A stretch of 64,000 nt of DNA, from positions 51,085,636-51,149,635 of the forward strand of contig NC_134017.1 in NCBI RefSeq assembly GCF_040712315.1, given 5' to 3'. The translations under genes were made by a program, and so were the position numbers. This DNA is from Castanea sativa. Its lineage: Eukaryota > Streptophyta > Magnoliopsida > Fagales > Fagaceae. Below the pieces are notes generated by a model that ran no database searches, was not told where the DNA came from, and saw nothing but the letters and a program-made list of their open reading frames with translations. Of the stretch, positions 23,059-35,230 are shown piece by piece; positions within the stretch are counted from its first letter, which is position 1; every line of letters begins with the position of its first letter.

Positions 23059-23520
23059 TATTGGTATGTACTTTTTTTTTTTTTTTTGAGAGAGTTGTTA
23101 TTAGGCTAACCAATTATAGCAAGCTTCTTCTAGTATTATGTCCGTTAATGCACGACTTTCATTGGTCAATCTAATTTTAAATGTTTATGACCTGGTAAAT
23201 TTAAACCGATCCCTCTAAAATTATATGGGTAGGATCTGTAGGGGATGTTAACAACCTATGTGGCAGAGTTAAGAACTCCATACAGTCTTAATCTTCTAAT
23301 TATGGAGAGAGAGACTGTTAATCCTTATCCATCTACAGCCTACCAAAAAAGAGAACTCCATGATTCCATATAAAAGGAAAGCTTAATTATACATAGTCCA
23401 CAATATTCATCAGACAGCAAATATCCAGGTCCCTACTCTACTAGAAACTCTAAAAGTTGGACTGATTAATTTTTAGAGAGAATGAGTTGTTCTTTAGAAA
23501 GATAAGATTCTCTAAGCACA

Positions 23521-23528
23521 TATAAATA
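23521..23528 (+). promoter_or_regulatory. TATA box of subtilase minigene B
   Basis: TATAAATA, 62 bases upstream of the last base before ATG 23591, conserved with copy A. Confidence 0.5.
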
Positions 23529-23590
23529 CTAGTTATACATGAGTTTACTTTAAGATATACTACCCTCATATTATTAGCATTTTAGCAACA

Positions 23591-24090
23591 ATGAAGAGAA
23601 TCCCCATAATCTTCATCCTCCTTCTGCTTCCACTCTTAGCCTCATGTGTAGAACAACAGGTTTTTTTTTTTTTCCTTAAATGAATCGCTTTGTTTTGTTT
23701 GTTTTTAAGCTTCATTATTTGGCGAAATGTTTAGTTTTTACACCATGTTTTTGGCCACCACAGGTTGACCCAACAGCAAACGACATCAACTATCCACCCC
23801 TAACAATCCGCAATTTCAATGGCACCGTAAAAGTTACTAGGACACTCACAAACGTTGGTCCTAGCAAGAATGTGTACGTATGTAAATCTGTACGATTTAA
23901 TGGACTGTACGTCGCGGCCTCTCCAAGTCAGTTGCCCTTTAATCAAGTTGGCGAGAAGAAGAGCTTCACAATCACTGTGCAAACTGACGCGCTTGGGCCA
24001 CCTCCCAAGGGTAAGAGTGCTTTTGGGGAATATACTTGGACTGATGGAGTCCGTAATGTAAGAACTCGAGTGTCAGTGTATTTTGCTTAA
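23591..24090 (+). CDS. Subtilase-derived minigene B: signal peptide plus Fn-III-like domain
   Basis: Exons 23591-23659 and 23764-24090, GT-AG intron, 131 residues, same architecture as the copy at 2072-2575. By eye the coding parts differ by eight substitutions: three change residues (first residue of exon 2 A to V, H to R in IHNFNG/IRNFNG, L to V in VYLCK/VYVCK) and five are silent. No frameshift or stop has arisen, while the short intron differs by an indel and several substitutions. The product would be a secreted Fn-III-like domain without protease, as in copy A. It may be an expressed decoy or partner of subtilases, or a non-functional deletion product; the sequence alone does not decide. 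Confidence 0.55.
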
Positions 24091-24599
24091 TTATAATTTC
24101 TTGGTGACTAAGATTCATCATATGTGTTTTGAGATATTATTTATAAATAAGGAATTGTACAGGGCTTGTGGCAGTAAGAAATGTCACAGGGTCTTGTTTT
24201 ACATTTTCCATGATTATAAACAATAACTACTGTTTGCTTCTCTTTTTTAAGATAAGCAATTACTATTTGCTTGTCGAAGGCTTATTTTGAGCAAATAGAA
24301 ATTTGTGATACGTTTACATGAACAACAAGACTTAGGATGTCCCTTATTTGTACAAGGATTCTCAATCATATTCTAATCCTGCTCTGGAAATTCTCGAGCT
24401 TAGTTTGAATTCTTTCAAGCACAAGATATTTTGAGCTAAATTTTCAGATAATAGCACAAATTAACATCATAATCTTATTGTTGAAAGGGATAAATGGAGC
24501 ATAACAGGAAATTCTTTTCTGGCAACATTTTAGCAGGAGTAGATGATTTTATTTCCGTTAGCACGTTGATGTTTGAGTCATGAAATATGGGTGTCAAAT

Positions 24600-24641
<42 letters not shown>

Positions 24642-25576
24642 GTGTCATTGCATGAAGTGATTATTCCAATACTATGAAAGCATAGTCTCTCCTCACACAT
24701 AATGATGAATTCTACAAGTAAAATTCATTATTGGAACTGCCATACAAATGAGTAAATATTAGTTCCAAAATGGTATGAATAATTTTCCAATATGTCAAGA
24801 TAAGTCCAATTCCTGCAGAAACTGAAAAAGCAAAGTCCTTAGTATGACACTGTTACAGAAACCATTTCATTGTTTTGGGCCAAGAATGTGGCTCTGTCGC
24901 CCTGAGAGAACTCATATGCCACAAATGAATTTCATCCCTCCGAAATGGAGAAGATTCTACAAAAGAAACTGTGCTACATTATTTGCAGGATTGATCTAAA
25001 GCTCTAAAGCTATTTTCCCCTCTCCACTTTCACATTAACACGTTTGTGCTTTGCGCACCCTGGAACTAGTTCTACATGACACAATCTTATTATTTTCAAT
25101 GCATCCATTGAAAAGCATTTGATTCCCTCAGAATAACACAGCGGAGCCTTATGTACTTCAAAATGATTAGAGGTTAAAAAACATGATCTAAATGATGAAT
25201 AGAAATCCTCTATCTTGCTCCTTATCTGTACATTTATATTACAACAAAACCATTTAGAATAGATTGGGGGTTAGAAAACATGACCTGAACGATGAATAAG
25301 AATCCTCTGCACATATCTCTATCAACAGGTCTGTCCAGATTGTGTTGGTAAGTAATATGTAGTAGAACCATAAGTTCCAAAGGAACAAGTATTGATTGAT
25401 TAATGATCAGTGGTGGGCATGCTTGCCTCAGTCTCAACCAAAACAATACCTTGAAATGATGATCTCTAGCTGCAAAAACGGTAAAATTTCAATAGTAGTT
25501 GTTTCTAATTAGCAAGGTCCAAGAGGGAAGGCAGACCTGGCATGTCTCAATGCCAAAAGTTCCAACTTCAATTGGT

Positions 25577-27965
25577 TCAGGCATTATCTTCATTGTACAC
25601 ATCTGCTCTCACTCTCACCCGTTCACCTTTGAAGTGGACATACTTCCATTTAGACTGGTACCTTTTAAGAACCTGCATCTGCTTCTCTTCTTGTCCCAAT
25701 TTCTGAAAGGCATGTGCGACTCTCCTGACAGTATCTTGATCTGGTTTTACACCCAACTCCTCCATGTCTGCAAAAACCTGAATTTTTAAAAAAGAATTAA
25801 AGTTTAGCATCATGAACAGAATCTGTGCAAGGTGTGATATTGCAAGTGTCATGGTAGTCCTTTTACCTCTGTTATCTTATCCTGTATGTTATGATGATCA
25901 TACAAAGAAATCATCCTAGAAAACAACCGCTTTGAGATAGAGCGTGTATGTACATGCAATATCATGTTCCACAAAGATTCAGCCTCATCTACTCTCTGAT
26001 CCATATCAAATGCCAATAGAAGGATGTCATACGTTCCCATTGTTGCCCCTTGACCTTTGCTCAACATCCACTTGGCCACCTTACATAAGAATAGTAATTA
26101 TTATATGAGCTGTAAACAATCACATAATTGATATATATTCATTTAATATGATGATTATCAAGAAAGTAGCCTTAAGAGCATACGATCATTTGATTTATCT
26201 TCTGATGCAGTTGTATAAATTACTACATCTATAGGTGAAGGGCGATTCGAACTTTGGTTCCTCCAGTAGGAAGAACGGGGTAATGCCACAGAACCACAAG
26301 ACTCTTGGCATAACTGTCAGTGTTTCCCTTTCCTTTCTTTATTACTGCCCTCGTCTTCCACCATGTTTGAGATTGGCAGCTTGATAGTGCAGTTACAATA
26401 TTTGAATGGCAAAAATCATCAGTGATACAACTCAGTTCTGTTCATCATCAACCTAGAACCAACCTAGCCTAAGTCAATATCTAGTGAACTACATAGCTAT
26501 TGCTAGAGCAACACAAACCAACTCAGATTGAGAAGACATTACTTCATCAGGTCTCAGTTAGTGAATTAAATTCAATACCTAAAGAAATAATAGGCACTCG
26601 ATTTAGGTATAATCCCATTAAGGCCATTACAGTCTACAAAATTTATCTAAATTCTTTATCCCAAAATAAATACTATAAATGAAAGGGCCAAGCAAATAAT
26701 TTGGGTTGTGGGCACCTTTAGTTATCATAGCCAATGGAACAAACCTTTTAATGGCTTTGCCTAACATAGAGATTAGGCCATCCTGCACTTGGAAGTTGGT
26801 ACTACAGCGAGCAAACTTAGTTCATGCTATCAATTATATCTGTTAATTATGTTTACAAGCAAACAATAATGACTCAAGGGAGTCAGGTTGGTTGAGGTCT
26901 CAGCTCTAACCAGTCTGAACTGTACACCTTACTAAATGTAACTATATAGATATTGCAAAACGAATTACAGTGACTGGAGCATCCCTCTAATGGAACATCA
27001 TAAACTGCAATTGCAATATACTGATATAGTATCCAAGTTCATAGAGGTTGTAGCATGCCATTATAGATTAACTACAGCAGACGGTAAAGGAATAGGTGTT
27101 TCATACTTGAATTACTCTCTTCCATTGACTCCTCTTCCTTAAGATTCTTAAAGCCTTGGCTGCTGCGATCAATGGGAATTCTGTCTCCCAAGCAGTCCAT
27201 TTATCTAATGCTCCATAAACAGCTTCCTTCTCATTAGAAAGCCCAGAAACCTGTATTTCAAAATGTACATCCAACCTATAGAAAACATTTAACACTTACC
27301 TATCTAGTTCAATTACTAAAACTAGTAATTTTCCATCAACACCTAATAGCAAGTGCTCTTAATTATCACATAAAAACATGACAACAGGAAAAAAACAGAA
27401 TCAAAATATAAGAAATGATCAATCAACATACAATTCTGACAAGATTAAGTGACTTTTGCCCAGACCCAGCTGAATCTCTTCTCTTCCACAAGTGCTGTTC
27501 TCTCTTACTGACCTTCTTTATCATTTTCCTGTATTCAAGTGAAGAAATCTAGGTGAAGCAACTGTGAAAATCTAAAAATCAATCATACCCGTGACAACTA
27601 TTTTCCAAACAACTATGCTGACATTTTTCTTTATTTGTAAGTTACACAGGCACCCAGGGAGTTTTGTACCGACGAATTCACCCTCCACACTTTCTTATGG
27701 GAGAAGAAAGTCTATTAGAACTAAAGCTCATCAGCCAAAGGAAATAACCATGCCAACATTTCATTCAGAGTTAAAGTCAAGCACAAGCACAGCGCAACCA
27801 AACATTTTTACACAATGAATCAAGATGATGGAAGTAAAACTGGCTTAAAATCAGAAACTGTTGACAAACATGAAGGAATAGATATGGGGCGTACCTCTCA
27901 ACAGCTTTAGAATTAGTTATCAGTTGTCCACTTTGACTAAGGGAGCATTTGACTTGGGAATTCAT
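25577..27965 (-). CDS. Small PPR-like protein (At4g18975 type)
   Basis: Five minus-strand exons with GT-AG borders and matching phases: 27965-27895, 27528-27432, 27250-27107, 26079-25867 and 25777-25577, together 726 nt (241 residues and TGA). The N-terminus is MNSQVKCSLSQSG. The core then reads KREQHLWKRRDSAGSGQKSL (about 32-51), NEKEAVYGALDKW (62-74), FPLIAAAKALRILRKRSQW, AKWMLSKGQGATMGTYD, EAESLWNMILHVHTRSISKR, FADMEELGVKPD and KYVHFKGERVRVRAD. This matches the plant pentatricopeptide family that includes At4g18975 and At4g21190, organelle proteins thought to act on RNA. Two degenerate PPR motifs lie at about 118-185. No clear transit peptide is seen with this start, so an additional upstream exon or alternative start may exist. 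The last two exons are duplicated at 4056-4567. Confidence 0.8.
26236..26312 (-). mobile_element. tRNA-derived SINE fragment (duplicate)
   Basis: Same B-box-bearing piece as 4719-4795, located in the PPR intron between exons 3 and 4. Confidence 0.45.
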
Positions 27966-29334
27966 GGTTGCCTACATGTTACAGGGGGACAAATTTGAAG
28001 ATATAAAAGATCATTAAATTAACAAACTAACTAACTCTAATTGAAATATTCGTTTTTTAAATATTAAAAAAATAAAATAAAATAAAATTGGTGCTTGCCT
28101 TTGTAGTGAGGATAGTGGAATTGAGAGCTTGGACCCCAAAAACAACAACTCCACCTCAGTTTTCCTAACCTGATGAGACTGTACAATAAGTATTAAAGGC
28201 AACACAAAGAAGAATAAGAAGAAGAAGAAAGAATTTAAAGTGACCCAACAAATCACCTGACTCATTCCTAATGATAAGGAGGAGAATTGGCAACAAAATG
28301 AGTTTCTGCTAATGAGAATCATCATCAACAACAACAGCAAGCAAGTTCAACCCGAGAGCATAACATTAAGCCAGATGGGTATTTTTGAGAGGAGTGGATG
28401 ATGAGACCGAGCAAGTGCAAGTCCAGACCCAGGAGGAGAAAGTATATGATGTTTCAGGAACTCCACATCAGCACCTAGATGGATGGTTGAAAAGACAAAT
28501 ATACCCCCTGAAAAATTTTACTAACACCCTTTTCCCCTTCTTCAGCAAAATCAAAACTCTCTCTCCATTTCTACTTTCTCTCACCGCACCACCATCTTCA
28601 CTTCACTCTCTCTTTCTCTCAACTCCAAAGCTCCACAGCCACTGCCTAGGGAGACCGACCTTTGTCTCGTCAGAAAGACGCCCAAAACTGTCTCTCTTTC
28701 TCGTTGTTTCCAACCACCGACGCCAGAAGTTTTCTCGCCGCTTCTTGCAAAGAGAACCAGTACAATCAAGTTCTTCTTCAAGGACAAGGGTCAGAAGCAC
28801 GATTCCCATCCGAGCTCTCGACCCTCAAAAAGATGAAGAAACTGAGAAACCAAACATCAATGACAAAACCAGGTCACTCTCTTTCTCTTGTATAATTTTC
28901 CCATACATGTCAAATTTACCATTTTTCTTTTGTGGGTAACTTTATATTTGGCCAAAATGTCTTTTTTCGCGTAGTCCATAACTTTACTATTTTTTTTTTT
29001 TTTTGTGAATTTTAAGAATAATTCTTGCATAATATTATGCTACTTATAATGGGTTTGTGATATATTTCTACAAACTTGAGGTTAATTAGAATGATATGTG
29101 TTAAGGTCACCATGTTTGTTTGGGTACATTGTGGCTAATGATTTGGATATCAAGAAACGCTTGTATTCCATAGTCAGTTCTACAATTTTTGTTAGCAAAT
29201 TCCTGAATTAGAGAAGATATGAACTTTAGGTACATGTTGTAAGAGATTCATGTCTTTTGAGTTTGAGTCTAGTTAAAGAGCATGTGTAGAACAATTGATA
29301 GCATAACTTGCTTAAAAGATAGAGATTTTTAGAT
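27966..29334. other. PPR 5' flank and CT-rich leader-like region
   Basis: 28100-28350 probably contains the leader of the minus-strand PPR gene. From 28430 to 28880 the plus strand is CT-rich, open in one frame without an ATG, and ends at a good donor (AAAACCAG/GTCACT near 28871). It resembles the first exon or leader of a gene I do not recognise. A diverged inverted copy lies at 38900-39485. From 28940 to 29334 I see only AT-rich sequence. Confidence 0.4.
28430..28770 (+). repeat. Leader-like sequence, inverted partner at 38900-39485
   Basis: Shared ordered words with the reverse complement of 38900-39485: GAGAAAGTATAT, TTTC-GGAACTCCA, CAGCACA, CTCTCTCACCGC, GCCACTGCC, GACCTTTGTCTC, TTTTCT-GCC-CTT and CTTGCAAG. 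Divergence is considerable, with indels, so no shared reading frame is kept. Confidence 0.55.
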
Positions 29335-31467
29335 ATGATTGGCACCCTTCCCCCTCCCCCCTCCCTCCCCACCACACAGCCAACACCTTTCCCTCCTCTG
29401 TGCCCCTCTCTACCATTGCCCTTCAACCAGACACCTCCTTCTCTCCCTGGTTTCTTTCCATCACCGTTCCCATCACCTATTGGTTTCTTTCCATTTCACT
29501 CTCTTTGCCCACCATATCCTTCTTCTTTGAACACCCCACCCCCATCTGTCTTGCCGTTACAACCACAGGTATGGCCTAGATCAATCACTACTGCTTCATC
29601 CACACCTCTCCCTAACAGTTTGCCTCTCCCTCCTAAACTTTTTCCCCAGAGCAAAGGGGGCAGTAATGGTTCTTTTCGCATAGATTCGAAAACTTTTTCT
29701 TTCTCGTTTGACGACGGTCAGGCTGACTCTTATGCTATTCACGAAAGTCGTCGGAATTTTAATAGTTCCGTTGGTTTGGGTCGTAAAGGATTGGAATGGA
29801 TTCTCTCTTGTTTTGCTGATATCCGTGATTGGGTTCCTGGAAAGGATTATTTGTATAAACGTTATAGAGAAAATAACAAGTTTTTCGAATTTCGTGGAAG
29901 ATCAAATAAGGTTGGTATTTTTGTGGAGATAGCTGTGTATTATGGTGGAGCTCGTCGTGGTTGGATTATGGTACCTGCGAGTTCAAACCGGTCTGGATGG
30001 AGTTTGTTTTCAAAAGAATTAGCTAGATTTCTTTCAGGTTCAAACACTGTTTGGGTGAAAGGGAGGACTTTTGATGTAGATGTTGGTGCTGGAGCTAGTC
30101 CTGGTCTGACGGAAGGTGGTGGGCATTTTGGGAAGAAATCTCACAAGATCAAGAAGCAGCGAAAGTTAAGGAATTTTGAATTTTTTAGAGCTGATTCGGG
30201 AAATAACGTGCTGAAGGATGCTACTGGCGTCACTGTCTCTTCTATTAATGGAAGACTCACGCGTGACTTTAGGTTTGAGTTGACTCTTGCAAATTTGGCG
30301 CTGAGGGTGACTAAATCTGTTGGAGGCAAACGTTTGGTAACTTGGTTGAACCACTTTCCTACTTATAAGCCCACTAACAGTGGGCCGGTGTTATTATCTG
30401 GACATGATAAAGACCATTCTCACAAGGCTATTGTTAGTGGGCCAATTTTGCTATCTGGGCATGACAAAGCCCAATTGGCTGACCCGAGAGGTAAGGCCCA
30501 GAATGGGCTTCCTTTTCAACATGGAATGGGTGCATGTATACTCCACAATCAGAGCGCGAGGGTGGTGGGCGAGAGTTCTAAGCCACCGATAAAGTCATTG
30601 GCTTTATCGGTGCTGCCTGAGGGTGTGTCGGCTGGGTTACCGCCGATATCTACCCCCGATATTTCTTCGGAGCATCTCGCTTCCAACCCGTTGAGAGAGT
30701 TGGGAGCTCCTGTGATCGAAACTCCATCGGTGTTACGGTGCAGCTCTGTCGCGGTCCTTCTCGACTTCGGTAAGGCTGTTTTTCCTTTGGACACCATCTC
30801 TGATGCTGAGGAATCTCATGGTTTAGGCATCCGAGACTCCGGGCTCTCCAGTGACCTGGCGGTTAGCTCGCCGTCGGTGGTGCTTGAGGCGCCGATTCTG
30901 AAAGATGTATCGCCGATCCTTGGTTAGTATCCTTGGGTGATTCAAAATCGGTTCTCTCCTCTCTCAGAGCTGGGTAATGGGGTTGATGAAGGGTTTGTGG
31001 AAGGGGAAGATCATGAGGATCAGTGGGAGACCAGTGAAGGGTCTGACCATAGCTGTGGGAGTGGAGAGAACGATTTTGGGGTGTTGAAGTGTGACCCTCT
31101 GTCTTCATGGGAACCCAATGAAATCAGAGATTTGGTGCTGGTTCAGAACTCTGCAGAAGGACCTCAGGTTACAAAGTCAAGGACACCTTCAAATTGGGTG
31201 TCCCAGTTGATGAAAAATTTCTGTAACATGGTGGGCTTCCCTGTTGTGAAACATGAGGCTCAATGTCTGGCTTTGTTTTGCCTTTTGGAGCAGGAGTGTC
31301 TTAAGGTGGTTGTTGAGGGGGTGCCCAAGCAACCAGCAAACTCAGGGTCTCGAGGACTCAGGGAACTTAAGGGGCTTATTTCTAATGTTAATTACGATGG
31401 GGTATCTTCTAGGAGTAAGAGCAGAGTTTCTTTGACTGCTGCAAGGGTTGTTGGTAGCTGTAAATGA
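29335..31467 (+). pseudogene. LINE ORF1 (RNA-binding type protein) with one in-frame stop
   Basis: ATG at 29335 opens a frame of 530 codons to a TAG at 30925-30927. The same frame then continues to a TGA that overlaps the ORF2 start as ATGA (31464-31467). The first 110 residues are Pro-rich. Residues about 120-240 form a domain with FSFSFDDG, ESRRNFNSSVGLGRKGLEWI, FVEIAVYYGGARRGWIMVP and GWSLFSKELARFL. This resembles the PUR-alpha-like N-terminal domain seen before endonuclease ORFs in other dicot LINEs, by pattern only. A basic stretch KKSHKIKKQRK follows. The C-terminal part is Ser/Pro-rich and acidic. No CCHC knuckle was seen. It probably coats LINE RNA. Confidence 0.75.
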
Positions 31468-34400
31468 CTTTACGTTTACTCTCTTGGAACGTAAGGGGGC
31501 TTAACAATCCCCAGAAAAGAGAGGTTTGTAAGAATCTCCTAAAGGAATGGAAGTGTGATATTGTATGTTTTCAAGAAACAAAAGTATCTTCTACTGATGC
31601 TGCCTTTGTTCGGAGTTTGTGGGGAAGTCCTTTCATTGATTGGGGTTTTGTTTTGGATCTTGTGCGCGGACACGGAGGATTTTGTTGATTTGGGATAAGA
31701 GGGTTTTTGAGAAATTGGATGTAATTGCTGGACAGTTTTCTATCAGTGTCTTATTGAGAGGTGTGGTGGATGACTTTGTTTGGGCTTGTACAGGTGTGTA
31801 TGGTCCCCATGAGGATGGTCAGCGAGTTACCTTGTGGGAGGAGTTGTCACAGTTGCGTGTCAGATGGCCCATGGCATGGTGCTTAGTAGGTGATTTCAAT
31901 ATCATTAGGTTCCCAAGTGAAAGGCTTGGCTGTGAGTCGTTTAGCCCTGCTATGTTTGCATTTTCGGACTTTATAAAGAGGAATTCCTTAGTAGACTTAC
32001 CTCTAGAAGGTGCTTCCTTCACTTGGTTCAGAGATTCTAGCCTTCCCTCTATGTCTAGAATTGATAGGGTTTTAGTTTCCCTAGACTGGGTGGATCACTT
32101 CGAGAATATTTCTCAAAGGGTGCTTCCTCGGGTTATTTCTGACCATTGCCCTCTTTTGTTGGAAGCTGGTGCTGTTCGAAGGGGTCGTAGTGCTTTTAAA
32201 TTTGAAAACATGTGGTTGAAAGTTGAGGGTTTTGTTGATAGAGTTCAGCAATGGTGGAACAGGTATAGTTTTGTGGGTCTACCAAGTTTTATCTTGGCTC
32301 AAAAATTGAAGGCTTTGAAAGCAGATTTAAAAAAGTGGAATAGGGAGGAGTTTGGTGACTTGGCACTCAAAAAAAAAAAATTAATTGCCGACCGGGAATG
32401 AGGGGTCTTGATGTGAGAGAGGAGCTGCAAGATCTCTCAAATGAGGATCAACTTCATCGTATTCAACTCAAAGGCCGACATAGAACAGTTGGCTTCTCTT
32501 GAGGAAATTTCCTGGAGACAAAAATCTCGTGCTTTGTATGTGAAGGAGGGAGATAAGAATACTCGCTTCTTTCATAGATTAGCAAACTCTCATAGAAATG
32601 CTAATCATATTAAGAGGATTGAGGTGGATGGTGTTCTTTATGAGGATGAGTCAGATGTGCGTTCTCGGTTAGTTAAAACTTCTATCAGGGGTTGTATGAG
32701 GAATCTGAATTGGGTCGCCCTACTATGGATGGATTAGAATTTTCTTGCATTGAAGAGGAGGAGAGGCTGACCCTTGAGAAGGCGTTCACAAAGGAGGAAG
32801 TATTACACGTCTTAAGGGAGTTGGAGGGAGATAAAGCCCACGGTCTCGCGGGTTCACCATGGCTTTCTTTCAAAATTGTTGGAGTGTGGTGGAAAAGGAT
32901 GTCATGGATTTCTTTGATTTCTTTCATTGTCACTCTGTGTTTGAACGGTCTTTGAATGCTTCTTTTCTCACTTTAATTCCTAAAAAGAGTAATGCTGTTA
33001 ACATTAAAGATTTCCGCCCTATCAGCCTAGTGGGCAGTGTGTACAAGTTGTTATCCAAGGTTTTGGCTAATAGGTTAAGGGTGGTTTTGGATAAACTTAT
33101 CTCTGAGTCTCAGAATTCGTTTATTGGTGGTAGGCAGATTTTGGATTCAGTGCTCATTGCAAATGAGTGTCTGGATAGTAGGTTGAAGAGTCGGTTACCG
33201 GGTGTGGTTTGCAAGCTTGATATTGAAAAAGCATATGACCATGTAAACTGAGAGACCTTGTTTTATCTATTGGACCAGATGGGGTTTGAGTCGAAATGGA
33301 GGGGGTGGATTAAGGCTTGTGTTACTTCTGTCCGCTTCTCTGTCCTGGTAGATGGTTCCCCTGAAGGTTTTTTTGAAAGCTCCCGTGGGTTGAGACAAGG
33401 AGACCCTTTATCCCCGCTACTGTTTCTATTGATTATGGAGGTTTTAAGCAGAATTTTGAAGAAGACAGAGGAGAATAATCTTATTCGGGGGTTTCATGTG
33501 GGAGCAGTGAATTCTGTTGGTGTTCAGATCTCCCATTTGTTGTTTGCGGACGATACTATCTTATTTTGTGATGCCTCTAGGGATCAGTTGCTATCCATAA
33601 GGTTGGCGATGTCTTGTTTTCAAGCATTTACGGGTTTGAAGGTCAATGTTGGGAAAAGTGAGATTGTTCCTGTTGGGGAGGTGAATAATATAGTTGCATT
33701 GGCTAGCATTCTTCAGTGTAGAGTGGGGAGCTTGCCTATGAAATACCTGGGGATGCCTTTGGGAACTTCTTTTAAGACTGCTTCGACTTGGAATCCTATT
33801 TTGGAAAAGATGGAGAAGAGACTCTCAGGGTGGAAACGTTTCTACTTAGCTAAGGGTGGTAGGCTCACTTTACTAAAAAGTACTCTATCGAGTCTTCCTA
33901 CGTACTTTTTATCTCTCTTCACTATTCCTAAAGCTGTGGCTGCTAGAATGGAAAGGATTCAGAGGAATTTTCTTTGGGGGTCTGTTGAGGGGAGTTTCAA
34001 ATATCCTTTGGTGGCTTGGGATAAGGTGTGTTCACCTGTTAAATTGGGGGGGCTGGGGATAAGGAGTGTGGCGTCGTTTAATCAAGCTCTTTTAGGGAAA
34101 TGGTTGTGGCGCTTAGGGCAAGAAGTTACCCATCTCTGGCGGAGAGTTATCTCCACAAAATATGGTGCGGGTCAAGGGGGGTGGTGTACTAGAGTGTGCA
34201 GGAGGACCCATGGTTGTGGCCTTTGGAGAAGCATTCATGAAGGGTGGGAGAGTTTTTCTAAGCACCTATCTTTTGTAGTAGGTGAAGGCACTCGCATCCG
34301 CTTCTGGCATGATAGGTGGATTGGGGATTATATCCTAAAAGATCTCTACCCTGAGCTCTATATGTGTTCAGTTGCCAAGGATGCTTGCATTTCTGAAGTT

Positions 34401-35135
34401 TTGTGGCTTCCGGAAGGAGGTTCTACTAGAGTGTGGAATTTAAGGTTTTTTAGACCCTTTGAAGATTGGGAGCTTGTTGCTTCTTTTTCTCTTCTTCATT
34501 TTATCCAACCTCATATTCCTCGGGGGGATAGGAGGGATATTCTTTGTTGGCGGCTCAAAGGTAATGGTAAGTTTGACACCCGCTCCTATTACCAAGCAAT
34601 TCGGGGTTCCTTGAATTTTGTGTTTCCTTGGAAGGGTGTCTGGAAACCAAAGGTTCCTAAGCGAGTAGCTTTCTTCTTGTGGACAGCTACTCACGGTCGC
34701 ATTCTCACATTGGATAATCTCATGATTAGGGGTCGTCGCCCTTTGGCAAATCGGTGTTGTATGTGTTGTTGTGATGGGGAGTCAGTTGACCACCTTCTTC
34801 TTCATTGTACTGTTTCTCATACCTTATGGTCTCTTATGCTTCAAGCTTTTGGTATCCACTGGGTTATGCCAAGATCAGTGACGGGGTTGGTATCTTGTTG
34901 GCATCAGTGGTTAGGGAAGCATAACTCGAATATTTGGAATTTGATTCCAAGGTGTTTAATGTAGATTGTTTGGTTGGAACGGAATCGTTGCTCCTTTGAG
35001 AACATGGAGAAGACATTGGATGAGTTAACGGTTTTATGTCAGCGTAGCCTTTTTGAGTGGTCTCGTTGTTGGGGTTTTACTGATTCTTCGTCTCTTTCAG
35101 AGTTCATGTTTTCCCATAGATTTTCCTTCCCTTAG
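31464..35135 (+). pseudogene. LINE ORF2: endonuclease and reverse transcriptase, frame-disrupted
   Basis: Begins LLSWNVRGLNNPQKRE (APE-type endonuclease), with [33 protein letters not shown] and ISDHCPLLL. The reverse transcriptase follows: [58 protein letters not shown] and the catalytic FADD (about 33547-33558). The tail has YLGMPLG, WKRFYLAKGGRLTLLKS and a zf-RVT region (PKRVAFFLWTATHGRILT). Lesions: frameshifts near 31680, 32480, 32690 and 32860, a TGA at 32399, TGA for Trp at 33249-33251 and TAG for Trp at 34962-34964. Both Trp losses are G-to-A changes. The element cannot move on its own. Confidence 0.9.
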
Positions 35136-35230
35136 TTTTTCTTTCTTTGTATCTTTCTGTTCATCATCATGAACATCCTATACTATTTTTCATTATTAAT
35201 ATTACTTCTTTGATTACCTATCAAAAAAAA

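Larger units (their letters stand above)
21056..27049. repeat. Segmental duplication, copy B
   Basis: Direct copy of 1-5538, with the same order of Helitron, minigene, GA run, PPR exons and SINE piece. It is longer because of a 475-bp LINE tail at 22584-23058. To the right of 27049 it continues into the rest of the PPR gene, so copy B carries the original PPR context and copy A the derived breakpoint, at least on that side. Confidence 0.95.
29335..35230 (+). mobile_element. Near-full-length L1-type LINE, decayed
   Basis: Two-ORF non-LTR retrotransposon ending in an A-rich tail (35223-35230) after the motif TTACCTATC. ORF1 is at 29335-31467 and ORF2 (endonuclease, reverse transcriptase, zf-RVT) at 31464-35135. 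No RNase H domain follows, unlike the LINE at 57230-59698. I could not find a target-site duplication, so the 5' end is uncertain and may extend left of 29335. Confidence 0.85.

Noticed and set aside
28385..28939. 184-codon open frame on the plus strand
   Set aside because: It begins at TTG, not ATG, and crosses a CT-rich leader. The diverged copy at 38.9-39.5 kb does not keep the frame. Treated as leader-like sequence, not a gene.
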